NCBI GenBank assembly: GCA_036266995.1
Contig: DATAWX010000072.1
Location: forward strand, 1 to 50,723
Source: GCA-003244245 sp036266995
GTDB lineage: Bacteria > Actinomycetota > Actinomycetes > Mycobacteriales > Pseudonocardiaceae
DNA: 50,723 nucleotides
Direction: 5' to 3'
Made by a program: the position numbers and the translations under genes. Below, piece by piece: positions 1 through 9,119 of the stretch. Position 1 is the first letter of the stretch; every line of letters begins with the position of its first letter. Below the pieces are notes generated by a model. That model was not told where the DNA came from, made no database searches, and was given only the letters and a program-made list of their open reading frames with translations.

Positions 1-2
1 TG

Positions 3-900
3 GATGCCCGTGGGGAGATCTTGGAGCTCAAGTCGACCGTCAACACCATGGTCGACCAGCTGTCCAGCTTCGCCGACGAGGTCACCCGGGTCGCTCGCGA
101 GGTGGGCACCGAGGGCAAACTCGGCGGCCAAGCCCAGGTCCGTGGCGTGGCCGGCACATGGCGGGATCTCACCGACAACGTCAACTACATGGCGTCCAAC
201 CTGACCGGTCAGGTCCGCAACATCGCCCAGGTCACCACGGCGGTCGCCAAAGGTGACCTGTCCCAGAAGATCACGGTCGACGCCCGCGGGGAAATCTTGG
301 CCCTGAAGTCGACGGTCAACACCATGGTCGACCAGCTGTCCAGCTTCGCCGACGAGGTCACCCGGGTCGCTCGCGAGGTGGGCACCGAGGGCAAACTCGG
401 CGGCCAAGCCGAAGTGGAAGAAGTCGCTGGCACGTGGCGGGATTTGACCGAGAGCGTCAACCAGCTGGCCGGCAACCTCACCGCCCAGGTCCGCAACATC
501 GCCCAGGTCACCACGGCGGTCGCCACCGGCGACCTGTCCCAGAAGATCACCGTAGATGCCCGTGGGGAGATCTTGGAGCTCAAGTCGACCGTCAACACCA
601 TGGTCGACCAGCTCTCACGCTTCGCCGACGAGGTCACCCGGGTCGCCCGCGAGGTAGGCACCGAGGGCAAACTCGGCGGCCAAGCCCAAGTCGAAGATGT
701 CTCCGGTACCTGGCGGGACTTGACCGAGAGCGTCAACCAGCTCGCATCCACACTCACCACCCAGCTGAGGGCCATTTCGACAGTGTCAACGGCGGTAGCC
801 AGCGGTGATCTGACCCAGCAAATCAGCGTGGCGGCGCGTGGCGAGGTCGCCGACCTCAAAGACACCATCAACCAGATGATCACGAACTTGCGCGAAACCA
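3..900 (+). repeat. Tandem 276-bp DNA repeats encoding HAMP units
   Basis: The kinase 5' part is built from in-frame 276-bp units beginning at 3, 279, 555 and 831. Units one to three are nearly identical at DNA level; the block from about 37 to 133 recurs without change at 313-409. The fourth unit is diverged. Further copies may lie left of the window. Confidence 0.9.
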
Positions 901-2873
901 CCAAAGAGAACTCCGAGCAGGGCTGGTTGGACTCCAACCTCGCTCGCATCGGCGGGCTGCTGCAGGGTCAGCGAGATGTCGAAGAAGTCGCACAGATGAT
1001 CATGAAGGAGGTGGCGCCGCTGGTGAAGGCGCAAGTCGGCGCTTTTTTCCTGGCCGTGGAGCCAGGTGTGGACGAGTTCGAAGCGCAACCGGTCGAGTGG
1101 CGGCTCTGCGGCGCTTATGCACTCGAGGCTGACGGCGCACCGCCCACGTTTCGAGCTGGTCAAGGGCTGGTTGGCCAAGCCGCCCAAAGCAAGCAAGTCT
1201 TGCTCATCGACAGTATCCCGCAGGGGTATCTGCCCATTCGGTTCGGCTTTACCACGACCGCGCCGAGTGCTGTGGTGGTGTTGCCGGTACTCTTCGAGGG
1301 TGAGTCCCTCGGCGTGATCGAACTCGGCTCGATTCACTCGTTTTCCTCGCTCCATCTAACGTTCCTCGAGCGACTGGTCGCGACGATCGGAGTCGCAATC
1401 AAGACGATCCAGGCCAACCGGCGCACTGAGGAGCTACTGAACCAGTCCCAAGGCCTGGCCCGGGAGCTGCAGGACCAATCAGCCGAGCTGCAGCGCACCA
1501 ACGCCGAGCTAGAGGAGAAGGCCGAACTGCTGTCCGCGCAGCACCGCAACATCGAGATCAAAAACGCCGAGATAGACGCCGCCCGGCGCGGCGTCGAGGA
1601 GAAGGCACAACAACTCGCCCGGGCCAGTCGCTACAAATCAGAGTTTCTGGCCAACATGAGCCATGAGTTGCGCACACCGCTCAACTCGCTGTTGCTGCTA
1701 TCGCGGTTGCTGGCCGACGACCCCGATCACAACCTCACCGACAAGCAGCGTGAGTTCGCCAGCACCATTCATAACTCCGGTTCGGATCTTCTTGTGCTCA
1801 TCGACGACATACTCGATCTGTCCAAAATTGAGGCTGGCCGGGTCGATGTCGAGGCCGGACCGGTCGACCTGGCCGAGATTCGCGCCTACGTGCTTGCGGC
1901 GTTCGGTCCGCAGGCCGAGGAAAAGAACCTTGAGCTGCAAGTCGACCTGGCTCCTGATCTACCGACAACGATCACCACTGACCCTCAGCGGCTCCAGCAA
2001 ATCCTGCGGAACCTGCTGTCTAATGCAGTGAAGTTCACTGCGTCCGGCTACGTCAGGCTACGGATCGAGTCTGCTGCACCCACCACCGTGTACGGGATCG
2101 ACACATTAGATGCCGCTCGGGCTGTGGTTACGTTCATCGTCAGCGACACAGGCATCGGTATCGGCGAAGAAAAACTCGAGATGATCTTTGAGGCTTTTCA
2201 GCAGGCGGATGGAACGACGAGCCGTAAGTATGGCGGCACCGGACTTGGCCTGTCGATCAGCAAGGAATTAGTCCGTATGCTTGGCGGTGCTATTCGAGTG
2301 TCCTCGCACCCCGGGGTCGGTTCGGAGTTCACCTTGCTGTTGCCCGCCGAGCTGCCCGCCGAGCTGGCCTCAGCCCCGCCTCCGCTCGGGGCAGCCACGG
2401 TAACGTCCGACCTGGCGCCGATCCTGGCCCCAACACTCACCGATCGGGACAATGAACGGCCCAGCCCCCAGCTCAGCGGGATCACCGTGCTGATCATTGA
2501 CGACGATGTACGTAACGTGTTCGCCCTCACCAGTGCGCTGGAGCTACACGGCCTGCGGGTACTGTACGCCGATAACGGCAGTGACGGGATTGATCTGCTC
2601 ACCAACAACCCTGTGGTCGACATCGTGCTTATGGACTCGATGATGCCTGACCTCGATGGCAATGAGACCACTCGCAGGATCCGAGCCCTTCCTCATGGAC
2701 GCGATCTTCCGGTTGTATTCCTCAGCGCCAAGGCAATGCCAGGTGATCGAGAGTCGAGCCTGTCTGCGGGAGCGTCGGACTATCTCACCAAGCCGGTGGA
2801 CAAAGACCGGCTGCTGGCCGTTATGGCCTCGTGGGTAGCCCGAAGCCGCGCAGAGGCAAACGGCAGCCCGTGA
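3..2873 (+). CDS. Multi-HAMP hybrid sensor histidine kinase (5' end outside window)
   Basis: This is a cytoplasmic-type hybrid kinase open from the left edge, so its start is not seen. In order it has tandem HAMP units of 92 residues (unit starts at 3, 279, 555 and 831), a GAF domain (about 927-1425), a coiled coil (about 1430-1640), a HisKA domain with the H-box FLANMSHELRTPLN near 1650, a HATPase domain with N-box LLSNAVKFT, G1 DTGIGI and G2 GGTGLGLSI (about 1965-2345), and a C-terminal receiver domain with the VLMDSMMP phospho-acceptor Asp and a TKP lysine (about 2488-2850). Chained HAMP units feeding a kinase resemble fungal group III (Nik1-like) hybrid kinases, where they relay osmotic or stress signals; a similar role here is inference. 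The response regulator gene follows after 1 nt, so the two are probably co-transcribed. Confidence 0.93.
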   Translation, partial: DARGEILELKSTVNTMVDQLSSFADEVTRVAREVGTEGKLGGQAQVRGVAGTWRDLTDNVNYMASNLTGQVRNIAQVTTAVAKGDLSQKITVDARGEILALKSTVNTMVDQLSSFADEVTRVAREVGTEGKLGGQAEVEEVAGTWRDLTESVNQLAGNLTAQVRNIAQVTTAVATGDLSQKITVDARGEILELKSTVNTMVDQLSRFADEVTRVAREVGTEGKLGGQAQVEDVSGTWRDLTESVNQLASTLTTQLRAISTVSTAVASGDLTQQISVAARGEVADLKDTINQMITNLRETTKENSEQGWLDSNLARIGGLLQGQRDVEEVAQMIMKEVAPLVKAQVGAFFLAVEPGVDEFEAQPVEWRLCGAYALEADGAPPTFRAGQGLVGQAAQSKQVLLIDSIPQGYLPIRFGFTTTAPSAVVVLPVLFEGESLGVIELGSIHSFSSLHLTFLERLVATIGVAIKTIQANRRTEELLNQSQGLARELQDQSAELQRTNAELEEKAELLSAQHRNIEIKNAEIDAARRGVEEKAQQLARASRYKSEFLANMSHELRTPLNSLLLLSRLLADDPDHNLTDKQREFASTIHNSGSDLLVLIDDILDLSKIEAGRVDVEAGPVDLAEIRAYVLAAFGPQAEEKNLELQVDLAPDLPTTITTDPQRLQQILRNLLSNAVKFTASGYVRLRIESAAPTTVYGIDTLDAARAVVTFIVSDTGIGIGEEKLEMIFEAFQQADGTTSRKYGGTGLGLSISKELVRMLGGAIRVSSHPGVGSEFTLLLPAELPAELASAPPPLGAATVTSDLAPILAPTLTDRDNERPSPQLSGITVLIIDDDVRNVFALTSALELHGLRVLYADNGSDGIDLLTNNPVVDIVLMDSMMPDLDGNETTRRIRALPHGRDLPVVFLSAKAMPGDRESSLSAGASDYLTKPVDKDRLLAVMASWVARSRAEANGSP

Positions 2874-2874
2874 T

Positions 2875-3414
2875 ATGACGCCGATGCGTCCGGCCAAGGT
2901 CCTTGCGGTGGACGACCGCAGGGAAAACCTCTTAGCCCTCGAGGCCATCCTGCAGGGTCTGCCGATCGAGGTCGACGCCGTAACTAGCGGTGAGGACGCC
3001 CTCAAGCGGCTCCTCACTGATGACTACGCCGTTATCCTGCTCGACGCTCAAATGCCCGGAATGGATGGATTCGAGACCGCCGAGAGGATCAAAAGTCGAG
3101 AACGGACTCGGCACGTCCCCATCCTGTTTCTCACCGCAGTGGACTACGACGCTCACCTTGCCTTCCGCGGCTACCAGGCTGGAGCCGTCGACTACCTCAC
3201 CAAACCGTTCGATCCCTGGATACTACGATCAAAGATTAAGGTCTTCGTCGACCTCTGGCGCCTACACGAAGAACTGGTCGAACAAGCCGCCCATCGGGCC
3301 AACCTTCACAATGCGGTCAACGACGTCCTCACCCTGATCAACAAACACGACGACAGCCATCCCACAGACCTTCTCCACCAGATCCGTAAACGCCTCGAAG
3401 CCCCCCTGCAATAA
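2875..3414 (+). CDS. Single-domain response regulator (REC plus helical tail)
   Basis: The 179-residue protein has one receiver domain with acidic pocket D13-D14, phospho-acceptor D57 (in ILLDAQMP), T87 and K110 (in LTKPFD), followed by a helical tail of about 55 residues without a recognised output domain. The ATG lies 1 nt after the kinase stop, so translation is probably coupled. It is likely phosphorylated by the upstream hybrid kinase and works through protein contacts, perhaps with the partner-switching proteins encoded next; that link is inferred from position only. Confidence 0.88.
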   Translation: MTPMRPAKVLAVDDRRENLLALEAILQGLPIEVDAVTSGEDALKRLLTDDYAVILLDAQMPGMDGFETAERIKSRERTRHVPILFLTAVDYDAHLAFRGYQAGAVDYLTKPFDPWILRSKIKVFVDLWRLHEELVEQAAHRANLHNAVNDVLTLINKHDDSHPTDLLHQIRKRLEAPLQ

Positions 3415-3598
3415 AGTGATGCACACGTACAGCTGTAGTGCCCCTAGCCCTGGTGGTGTGCCGGGAAGACAGCGCGCCATGCTCCTTGCTCACCGTGCGT
3501 GGTGGACAACAGCCTCCGGCGCCGGTGTGAGCTGCCCGGAAGCCGTCTGATGTCACGATGGAAGACCGTTTCGGTCGAACCTGCGTTACGCTCTGATC

Positions 3599-4057
3599 AT
3601 GTCGATGCCGGCCGAGCAGAGCACCACGCCGGCCGTCGATGACTTCGTAGCCGCGCGCCGCCAGGCCAGCGGCGAAATTGGCCCATTAAACCTAGTCGTG
3701 CAGGCGCTGCCATCGTCGCTGAGGGATATCCGCTTTGCGATGCGCCGCTGGCTGTCGGAGGTCGGAGCCGCGCCGCGAGCGGTCGCCGACCTGCTCGTCG
3801 CTGTAGGTGAAGCATGCACCAACTCCGTAGACCACGCCTACGGATCTGATGGCGGCACCGTAGCGGTGCATCTTGAGCTCCAGCCGCCGGATGTGGTCGC
3901 CACCGTCCAAGATACCGGCCATTGGCGCGCGCCCAGCGATGAGAACCGCGGACGAGGACGAGGGACGCTGTTCATGCGCAACTGCAGCGACGATCTGCGG
4001 ATCAATCATGGTCCTACCGGAACCAACGTCGTGATCCGTCGCCGGCTCGCCGAGTAG
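3599..4057 (+). CDS. RsbW/SpoIIAB-like anti-sigma serine kinase
   Basis: This 152-residue GHKL ATPase of the HATPase_c_2 type has an N-box EACTNSVDHAY, a G1 motif DTGHW and a glycine-rich G2 region (GRGRGTLFM). Proteins of this family bind sigma factors or phosphorylate STAS antagonists. A STAS gene lies just downstream on the other strand (4161-4523), which suggests a partner-switching pair, although the two are convergent. The start at 3599 (ATG TCG ATG) could be 3605 instead. The 184 bases between the response regulator and this gene show no other gene. Confidence 0.85.
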   Translation: MSMPAEQSTTPAVDDFVAARRQASGEIGPLNLVVQALPSSLRDIRFAMRRWLSEVGAAPRAVADLLVAVGEACTNSVDHAYGSDGGTVAVHLELQPPDVVATVQDTGHWRAPSDENRGRGRGTLFMRNCSDDLRINHGPTGTNVVIRRRLAE

Positions 4058-4160
4058 GCACCTCGATGACTTGCCTTCCGGCCGCCTCGATGCGCGCGGA
4101 CGCGGGCCGAGGTCAGGTCGACAGCTATGCGATCCCATCGAACTGCACAGCGCCGCGAGA

Positions 4161-4523
4161 TTAAGGCGCGTTCTTCAGGGCGTCCGCCACGTTGTCGGCC
4201 ACTGTGAAGTACTCCCGCAGCCCAGCGGCCTCCAGCGCCAGGTTGGCGCTCTGGGAGTCGTACACCAACCGCAGCGCGCGGCCTTCTCTGGTAGCGAGTT
4301 TGTTGGCCTCGAACAGCGCGGATATCCCGACAGATGCCAGGAACTGCACACCATCAAGGTTCACCACCACGACCTGGGCAACGGTCAGCTGCGCGGTCAG
4401 GAAGGTAACCAAGTCTGGCGCGGTCACAGCGTCGATCTCGCCCACCACGGTGACCACGCGAGCGTCGGGACCGTACTCGGCAACCTGCAGCTCCAGGATG
4501 TCAGCGGGGAAGTTGCTGCTCAC
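4161..4523 (-). CDS. STAS-domain anti-sigma factor antagonist
   Basis: The 120-residue STAS protein contains the segment NLDGVQFLASVGISAL, in which the serine of FLASVG is the site phosphorylated by RsbW-type kinases in SpoIIAA/RsbV relatives. The frame stays open upstream to 4700, but the STAS fold begins near the GTG at 4523, which follows GGTCGGAG closely; a longer N-terminus from a GTG at 4559 is possible. It is convergent with the anti-sigma kinase at 3599. Unphosphorylated antagonist would be expected to sequester that kinase and release a sigma factor, which is not encoded in the window. Confidence 0.82.
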   Translation of the reverse strand: MSSNFPADILELQVAEYGPDARVVTVVGEIDAVTAPDLVTFLTAQLTVAQVVVVNLDGVQFLASVGISALFEANKLATREGRALRLVYDSQSANLALEAAGLREYFTVADNVADALKNAP

Positions 4524-4642
4524 ACTCCGACCATAGGCCAGGTCGCTGAAAGGGGCCACGCGTCCATCGGACCAGGGTCCGATCCTCCAGGCCGGACTCC
4601 GCTCCGATGTGTGCGCGCCCCGCATGCGGCAACATTGCAGCC

Positions 4643-4903
4643 ATGATCGAGGTACGCGAACTGACCAGGCAGCCTCGGCACAACGTGTTCGTGCGCTCAC
4701 CCCGCCGCAGCGGACTGACCAGGGTTCTGACCAGCATGGGCGCGACTGTGCTCGCCGAATCCGGCCACGGGCTCTCGGTCACCGGCATGGACGCATGCAC
4801 GATCGCATCAGCCGCCGCCGCGCATTACATACCGATCCAGGAACTGACGCCCCGCAGCGCATCACCGGAGGACGCCGACCTGCAGACCTCGCAAACACGG
4901 TGA
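4643..4903 (+). pseudogene. ABC-transporter ATPase with the core deleted
   Basis: The frame starts MIEVRELT, the usual opening of an ABC-2 type drug-exporter ATPase, then jumps directly to the C-terminal accessory domain of that family (segments VRSPRRSGL, GLSVTGMDA and IQELTPRSASPEDA). Walker A, Q-loop, signature and Walker B, about 190-200 residues in total, are absent, and no permease gene follows. An internal deletion joining the first codons to the tail explains this. Whether the 86-residue product is made is unknown; it would have no ATPase function. Confidence 0.6.
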
Positions 4904-4958
4904 CTCTTGGATCCGTAGTCGCAGCCGACGATTCCTTCCGAGCCAGAAGCCAGAGTTG

Positions 4959-5030
4959 TGGGCGCAGCAGGATTTGAACCTGCGACCGCTCGCTTGTAAG
5001 GCGAGTGCTCTCCCGCTGAGCTATGCGCCC
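4959..5030 (-). tRNA. tRNA-Val (anticodon TAC)
   Basis: A full cloverleaf of 72 nt reads on the minus strand: acceptor GGGCGCA/TGCGCCC, D-arm AGCTCAGCGGGAGAGC, anticodon stem CTCGC/GCGAG with loop CTTACAA, and T-arm with TTCAAAT. The anticodon TAC reads GUA valine codons. The discriminator base is A and CCA is not encoded. Confidence 0.95.
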
Positions 5031-5061
5031 GACGCCACCCGGGAACCCGGGAGGCATGCTT

Positions 5062-5520
5062 TCAGGTTGGCAGCGCCGCCATAGCCTGCTTCCAGACGGT
5101 CTGATCGCGAGGCTCGCCGGGCCCGTTCATCTCAGCGAAGCGAATCACGCCGTCAGTGTCCACCAGGAAGGTACCGCGGTTGGCGATGCCAGCCTGGTCG
5201 TTGAACACCCCGTAGTCCTGCGCGACCTTGCCGTGTGGCCAGAAGTCGGCCAGCAGGGGGAAGTCGTAGCCCTGCTGGTTCGACCACGCCTTGAGCGTGT
5301 AGACCGAATCCACCGACACCGCCAGCACCTGCACATCGGTGAACTCCGCCAGATCGTCGCGGAGCTGGTCGAGCTCACCGGTGCAGATACCGCTGAAGGC
5401 GAGCGGGTAGAACACCACGAGCACGTTGCGGTCACCGCGGAACTCCGCCAGCGTCCGCACCTGATTGTTCTGATCGTTCAGGGTGAAATCCGGCGCCTGG
5501 TCCCCGACCTGCAGTGACAT
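5062..5520 (-). CDS. ahpE: AhpE-type peroxiredoxin
   Basis: The 152-residue thioredoxin-fold peroxidase has the AhpE active-site segment YPLAFSGICTGEL with peroxidatic Cys46. No second conserved resolving Cys is visible, which fits a 1-Cys enzyme. The family reduces hydroperoxides and peroxynitrite in the cytosol, using mycothiol or mycoredoxin as partner in mycobacteria. The ATG at 5520 is preceded by AGGAGGG. Placement beside a DUF3052 gene and aceE matches the mycobacterial arrangement. Confidence 0.92.
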   Translation of the reverse strand: MSLQVGDQAPDFTLNDQNNQVRTLAEFRGDRNVLVVFYPLAFSGICTGELDQLRDDLAEFTDVQVLAVSVDSVYTLKAWSNQQGYDFPLLADFWPHGKVAQDYGVFNDQAGIANRGTFLVDTDGVIRFAEMNGPGEPRDQTVWKQAMAALPT

Positions 5521-5549
5521 CGTGCTAAGCCCTCCTCGTTCATCCTCTC

Positions 5550-5571
5550 CCTCGCGCCGGATGGCGCGAGG
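5550..5571 (-). terminator. Stem-loop between the DUF3052 gene and ahpE
   Basis: A perfect 9-bp stem (CCTCGCGCC / GGCGCGAGG) closes a 4-nt loop just after the DUF3052 stop codon. There is no clear U-tract, so it is either a weak terminator or a processing structure in the ahpE leader. Confidence 0.5.
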
Positions 5572-5585
5572 TTCCTGTAGCCGGC

Positions 5586-6032
5586 TCAGCGTTTGGCCTT
5601 GGCTGCCTTCGGGGTGGCTAACCTGGTGGCTGACCAGTCCTCACTGACGCTGAGGTTCGACATCTGCGCCAAACCCACCGTAGGAGCCGCCTCAGCGAGA
5701 TCTGAGGGCTCAACATGACCGTGCCGTCCGGTCTTGGGTGTGAGCACCCAGATCACGCCGTTATCCGCCAACGGCGTTCGGGCGTCGACGAGGGTATCCA
5801 CCAGATCGCCGTCCTGGTCGCGCCACCACAGCAGCACCACATCGACGACCTCGTCGGAGTCCTCATCGAGCAGGTCACCACCAATCACCTCCTCGATCGC
5901 CGCGCGCACGTCGTCGTCGACGTCCTCATCCCAGCCGAGCTCCTGCACGATCATGTCCGTTTCAATCCCGAGCCTCTCGGCAACGCCGAGTTTGCCGGTG
6001 TCTCCCGCCGCAGCGGCGACCACGGTGTTCAC
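5586..6032 (-). CDS. DUF3052 family protein
   Basis: The 148-residue acidic protein matches the actinobacterial DUF3052 pattern: an ERLGI....IVQELGWD start, an acidic middle, VDVVLLWWR, and VIWVLTPKTGR..HVEPSDLAEAAPTVGL. Its function is unknown. It lies divergently beside aceE, as in mycobacteria. The GTG at 6032 directly follows GGAGGG; the next GTG at 6023 has better ribosome-site spacing and may be the true start. Confidence 0.88.
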   Translation of the reverse strand: MNTVVAAAAGDTGKLGVAERLGIETDMIVQELGWDEDVDDDVRAAIEEVIGGDLLDEDSDEVVDVVLLWWRDQDGDLVDTLVDARTPLADNGVIWVLTPKTGRHGHVEPSDLAEAAPTVGLAQMSNLSVSEDWSATRLATPKAAKAKR

Positions 6033-6291
6033 CCCTCCACAACGTCAAGCCTGGCGACCTGCACCCGGCGATCTAGTACTCGATGGCGTCCAAGCGAACA
6101 CTGCGGTGCGGCTAGAGCGCAACTGCCAGCAGCGGGACACGCCGATCCGGGCTGCCCGAGGCCGGATCGGCGCACCGGATTGCCCCACACTACCCGTGGG
6201 TAGCAGTGACATCGATCGCGAGGCCGACAAGCATGGTCAGCATGGGGCACGATGGTGGGCACACCACGAGAACTTGAGGCGAGGAGACCCC

Positions 6292-9060
6292 TTGGCCACG
6301 AAGAAGGACCGCGCGCCTGCCCGGGTACGAGTCATCCGCGACGGGGTGGCGGCTCACCTACCAGATATCGATTCGGAAGAGACCGCGGAATGGTTGGAGG
6401 CCTTCGACTCCGCGGTGCTGTCCGGGGGCAAGCAGCGCGCCCGGTACCTGATGCTGCGGCTGCTCGAACGGGCCCGCGAGACCGGCGTAGGGGTGCCGTC
6501 ATTGACCAGCACGGACTACGTCAACACCATCCCAACCGAGAACGAGCCGTGGTTCCCGGGCGACGAGGACACCGAGCGGCGTTACCGCGCCTGGATCCGG
6601 TGGAACGCGGCGATGATGGTGCATCGGGCCCAGCGTCCCGGCGTGGGTGTCGGCGGGCACATCTCCACCTACGCCTCCTCGGCCGCGCTCTACGAGGTGG
6701 GCTTCAACCACTTCTTCCGGGGTAAGGACCACCCCGGCGGCGGGGACCAGGTTTACATCCAAGGCCACGCGTCTCCCGGTATCTACGCCCGGGCATTCCT
6801 GGAGGGCCGGCTGTCCGCCGACCAGCTCGACGGGTTCCGCCAGGAATTCTCCCATGCCGGCCCGGGTGGCGGCCTGCCGTCCTACCCGCACCCCCGGTTG
6901 ATGCCCGACTTCTGGGAGTTCCCCACCGTCTCGATGGGGCTCGGCGCGATCAACGCGATCTTCCAGGCCAGGCTTAACCGCTACCTGCAGGCCCGCGGCA
7001 TCAAAGACACATCCGAACAGCACGTGTGGGGCTTCCTCGGCGACGGTGAGATGGACGAGCCGGAATCCCGCGGGCAAATCCAGGTCGCGGCCACCGAGGG
7101 GCTGGACAACCTCACCTTCGTGGTGAACTGCAATCTGCAGCGCCTCGACGGCCCCGTCCGGGGCAATGGCAAGATCATCCAGGAGTTGGAGTCATTCTTC
7201 CGCGGCGCTGGTTGGAACGTCATCAAGGTGATCTGGGGTCGCGAGTGGGACGCCCTGCTGTCCGCCGACCGGCAGGGTGCGCTGGTGAATTTGATGAACG
7301 TCACGCCTGACGGTGATTACCAGACCTACAAGGCCAACGACGGCGGCTACGTGCGGGATCACTTCTTCGGCCGTGATCCGCGCACCAAGGAACTCGTGCG
7401 CGAGTTGTCCGACGCCGACATCTGGCACCTCAAGCGCGGTGGACACGATTACCGCAAGGTCTATGCCGCCTACCAGGCCGCCACCCAGCACCACGGGCAG
7501 CCGACGGTGATCCTCGCCAAGACCATCAAGGGCTACGGCCTGGGCTCGCACTTCGAGGGCCGCAACTCCACCCACCAGATGAAGAAGCTCACCCTGGAGG
7601 ACCTCAAGCACGTCCGCGATGCCCAGCGCATCCCCATCACCGACGCGCAGCTTGAGAAGAACCCTACGCTGCCGCCTTACTACCACCCGGGGCCGGACGC
7701 GCCGGAGATCCAGTACATGCGCGAGCGCCGGCGGACGCTCGGTGGGTTCCTCCCCGAGCGGCGAACCAAGTTCAAGACTCTGGTACTGCCCGGCGACAAG
7801 GTCTATGAGGTGCTGCGCCGCGGGTCGGGTAAGCAGGAGGTCGCCACCACGATGGCGTTCGTCCGGCAGCTCCGCGAACTGATCAAGGATCCCGAGATAG
7901 GGCCGCGATTCGTGCCGATCATCCCGGACGAGGCGCGCACGTTCGGGATGGACTCAATGTTCCCCACCCAGAAGATCTACAACCCGCACGGGCAGCTCTA
8001 CACCTCGGTGGATGCCGAGCTGATGCTGGCCTACCGGGAGAGCGAGCAGGGGCAGATCCTGCATGAGGGCATCAACGAGGCGGGCTCCACCGCGTCGTTC
8101 ACCGCGGCGGGTACCTCTTACGCCACGCACAACGAACCGCTGATCCCGGTCTACATCTTCTACTCGATGTTCGGCTTCCAGCGCACCGGAGACGGCCTGT
8201 GGGCGGCGGGCGACCAGATGACCCGCGGGTTCCTGCTCGGCGCGACCGCGGGGCGCACCACGCTCGTCGGCGAGGGTCTCCAACACAACGACGGGCATTC
8301 CCTGCTACTCGCCGCGTCCAATCCCGCCGTGGTGGCCTACGACCCGGCCTGGGGCTTTGAGATCGCTCATATCGTCCGAGACGGCCTGCGCCGAATGTAC
8401 GGCGACGACGCCCGCGATCCGAACGTCTTCTACTACCTCACCATCTACAACGAGCCCTACCGGCAGCCGGCGGAGCCCCCGGACCTCGACGTCGAGGCCC
8501 TGCTGAGCGGTCTGTACCGGTACGCACCGGCACCGGGCCCCGACAAGCCCGCAGTGCAGATCGCCGCTTCTGGAGTGGCGTTGCCCTGGGCCCTGCGGGC
8601 CCAGGAGATGCTGGCCCAGGAGTGGGGCATACCGGCTGACGTGTGGTCGGCGACATCGTGGACGGAGCTGCGTCGCGAGGCCGTCGAGGTCGACCGGCAC
8701 AACTTGCTGCATCCTGAGGCGCAGCCCCGGGTGCCGCACGTGACCCGAGTGTTGCAAGATGCACCGGGCCCGCTGGTCGCGGTGTCGGACTGGATGCGCG
8801 CGGTGCCCGACCTCATCCGTCCCTGGGTCCCTACCGACCTGACCACCCTGGGCACTGACGGCTTCGGCTTTTCCGACACCCGCCCGGCCGCCCGGCGACA
8901 GTTCCTCGTCGATGCCGAATCGATCACCGTAGCCGCGCTGGCTGCGCTGGCCCGCCGCGGCGAAGTCGACCAGTCCGTCGTCGCCAAGGCAGCCCGGCAA
9001 TACCGCATCGACGACCCGCAGTCCGCTGGCCCCCAAACCTCCGACCCGGGGGTTGCCTAG
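6292..9060 (+). CDS. aceE: Pyruvate dehydrogenase E1 component (homodimeric)
   Basis: AceE decarboxylates pyruvate with thiamine diphosphate and passes the acetyl group to E2 to make acetyl-CoA. The 922-residue length fits single-chain E1. The ThDP motif runs from GDGEMDEPES near residue 250 to the VVNCNLQRLDG segment near 279, and WGREWD and GLQHNDGHS are typical of this type. The frame is open much further upstream, but the TTG at 6292 follows GAGGCGAGGAG at good spacing and gives the family's usual N-terminus. Acetyl-CoA made here is the substrate for the adjacent fatty-acid operon. Confidence 0.95.
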   Translation: MATKKDRAPARVRVIRDGVAAHLPDIDSEETAEWLEAFDSAVLSGGKQRARYLMLRLLERARETGVGVPSLTSTDYVNTIPTENEPWFPGDEDTERRYRAWIRWNAAMMVHRAQRPGVGVGGHISTYASSAALYEVGFNHFFRGKDHPGGGDQVYIQGHASPGIYARAFLEGRLSADQLDGFRQEFSHAGPGGGLPSYPHPRLMPDFWEFPTVSMGLGAINAIFQARLNRYLQARGIKDTSEQHVWGFLGDGEMDEPESRGQIQVAATEGLDNLTFVVNCNLQRLDGPVRGNGKIIQELESFFRGAGWNVIKVIWGREWDALLSADRQGALVNLMNVTPDGDYQTYKANDGGYVRDHFFGRDPRTKELVRELSDADIWHLKRGGHDYRKVYAAYQAATQHHGQPTVILAKTIKGYGLGSHFEGRNSTHQMKKLTLEDLKHVRDAQRIPITDAQLEKNPTLPPYYHPGPDAPEIQYMRERRRTLGGFLPERRTKFKTLVLPGDKVYEVLRRGSGKQEVATTMAFVRQLRELIKDPEIGPRFVPIIPDEARTFGMDSMFPTQKIYNPHGQLYTSVDAELMLAYRESEQGQILHEGINEAGSTASFTAAGTSYATHNEPLIPVYIFYSMFGFQRTGDGLWAAGDQMTRGFLLGATAGRTTLVGEGLQHNDGHSLLLAASNPAVVAYDPAWGFEIAHIVRDGLRRMYGDDARDPNVFYYLTIYNEPYRQPAEPPDLDVEALLSGLYRYAPAPGPDKPAVQIAASGVALPWALRAQEMLAQEWGIPADVWSATSWTELRREAVEVDRHNLLHPEAQPRVPHVTRVLQDAPGPLVAVSDWMRAVPDLIRPWVPTDLTTLGTDGFGFSDTRPAARRQFLVDAESITVAALAALARRGEVDQSVVAKAARQYRIDDPQSAGPQTSDPGVA

Positions 9061-9062
9061 CG

Positions 9063-9110
9063 GCTCGTGAGTGCGAAACAGTGTTATAACACTGTTTCGC
9101 ACTCACGAGC
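9063..9110. terminator. Perfect 48-nt palindrome between convergent aceE and pirin genes
   Basis: Each half is 24 nt (left half starts GCTCGTGAGTGCGAAACAGT) and the two match without mismatch or loop spacer. It begins 3 nt after the aceE stop and ends 10 nt before the pirin stop. There is no T-run, so a bidirectional hairpin terminator is the simplest reading; a dispersed palindromic element is an alternative. Confidence 0.75.
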
Positions 9111-9119
9111 GCGCAGCGT

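Noticed and set aside
209..949. Long minus-strand reading frame across the HAMP repeats
   Set aside because: It is the antisense of a clear coding repeat and is open only because of the repeated high-GC codons.
5734..6291. Extension of aceE to an earlier start
   Set aside because: It runs antisense through the DUF3052 gene; the TTG at 6292 has a ribosome site and gives the normal length.
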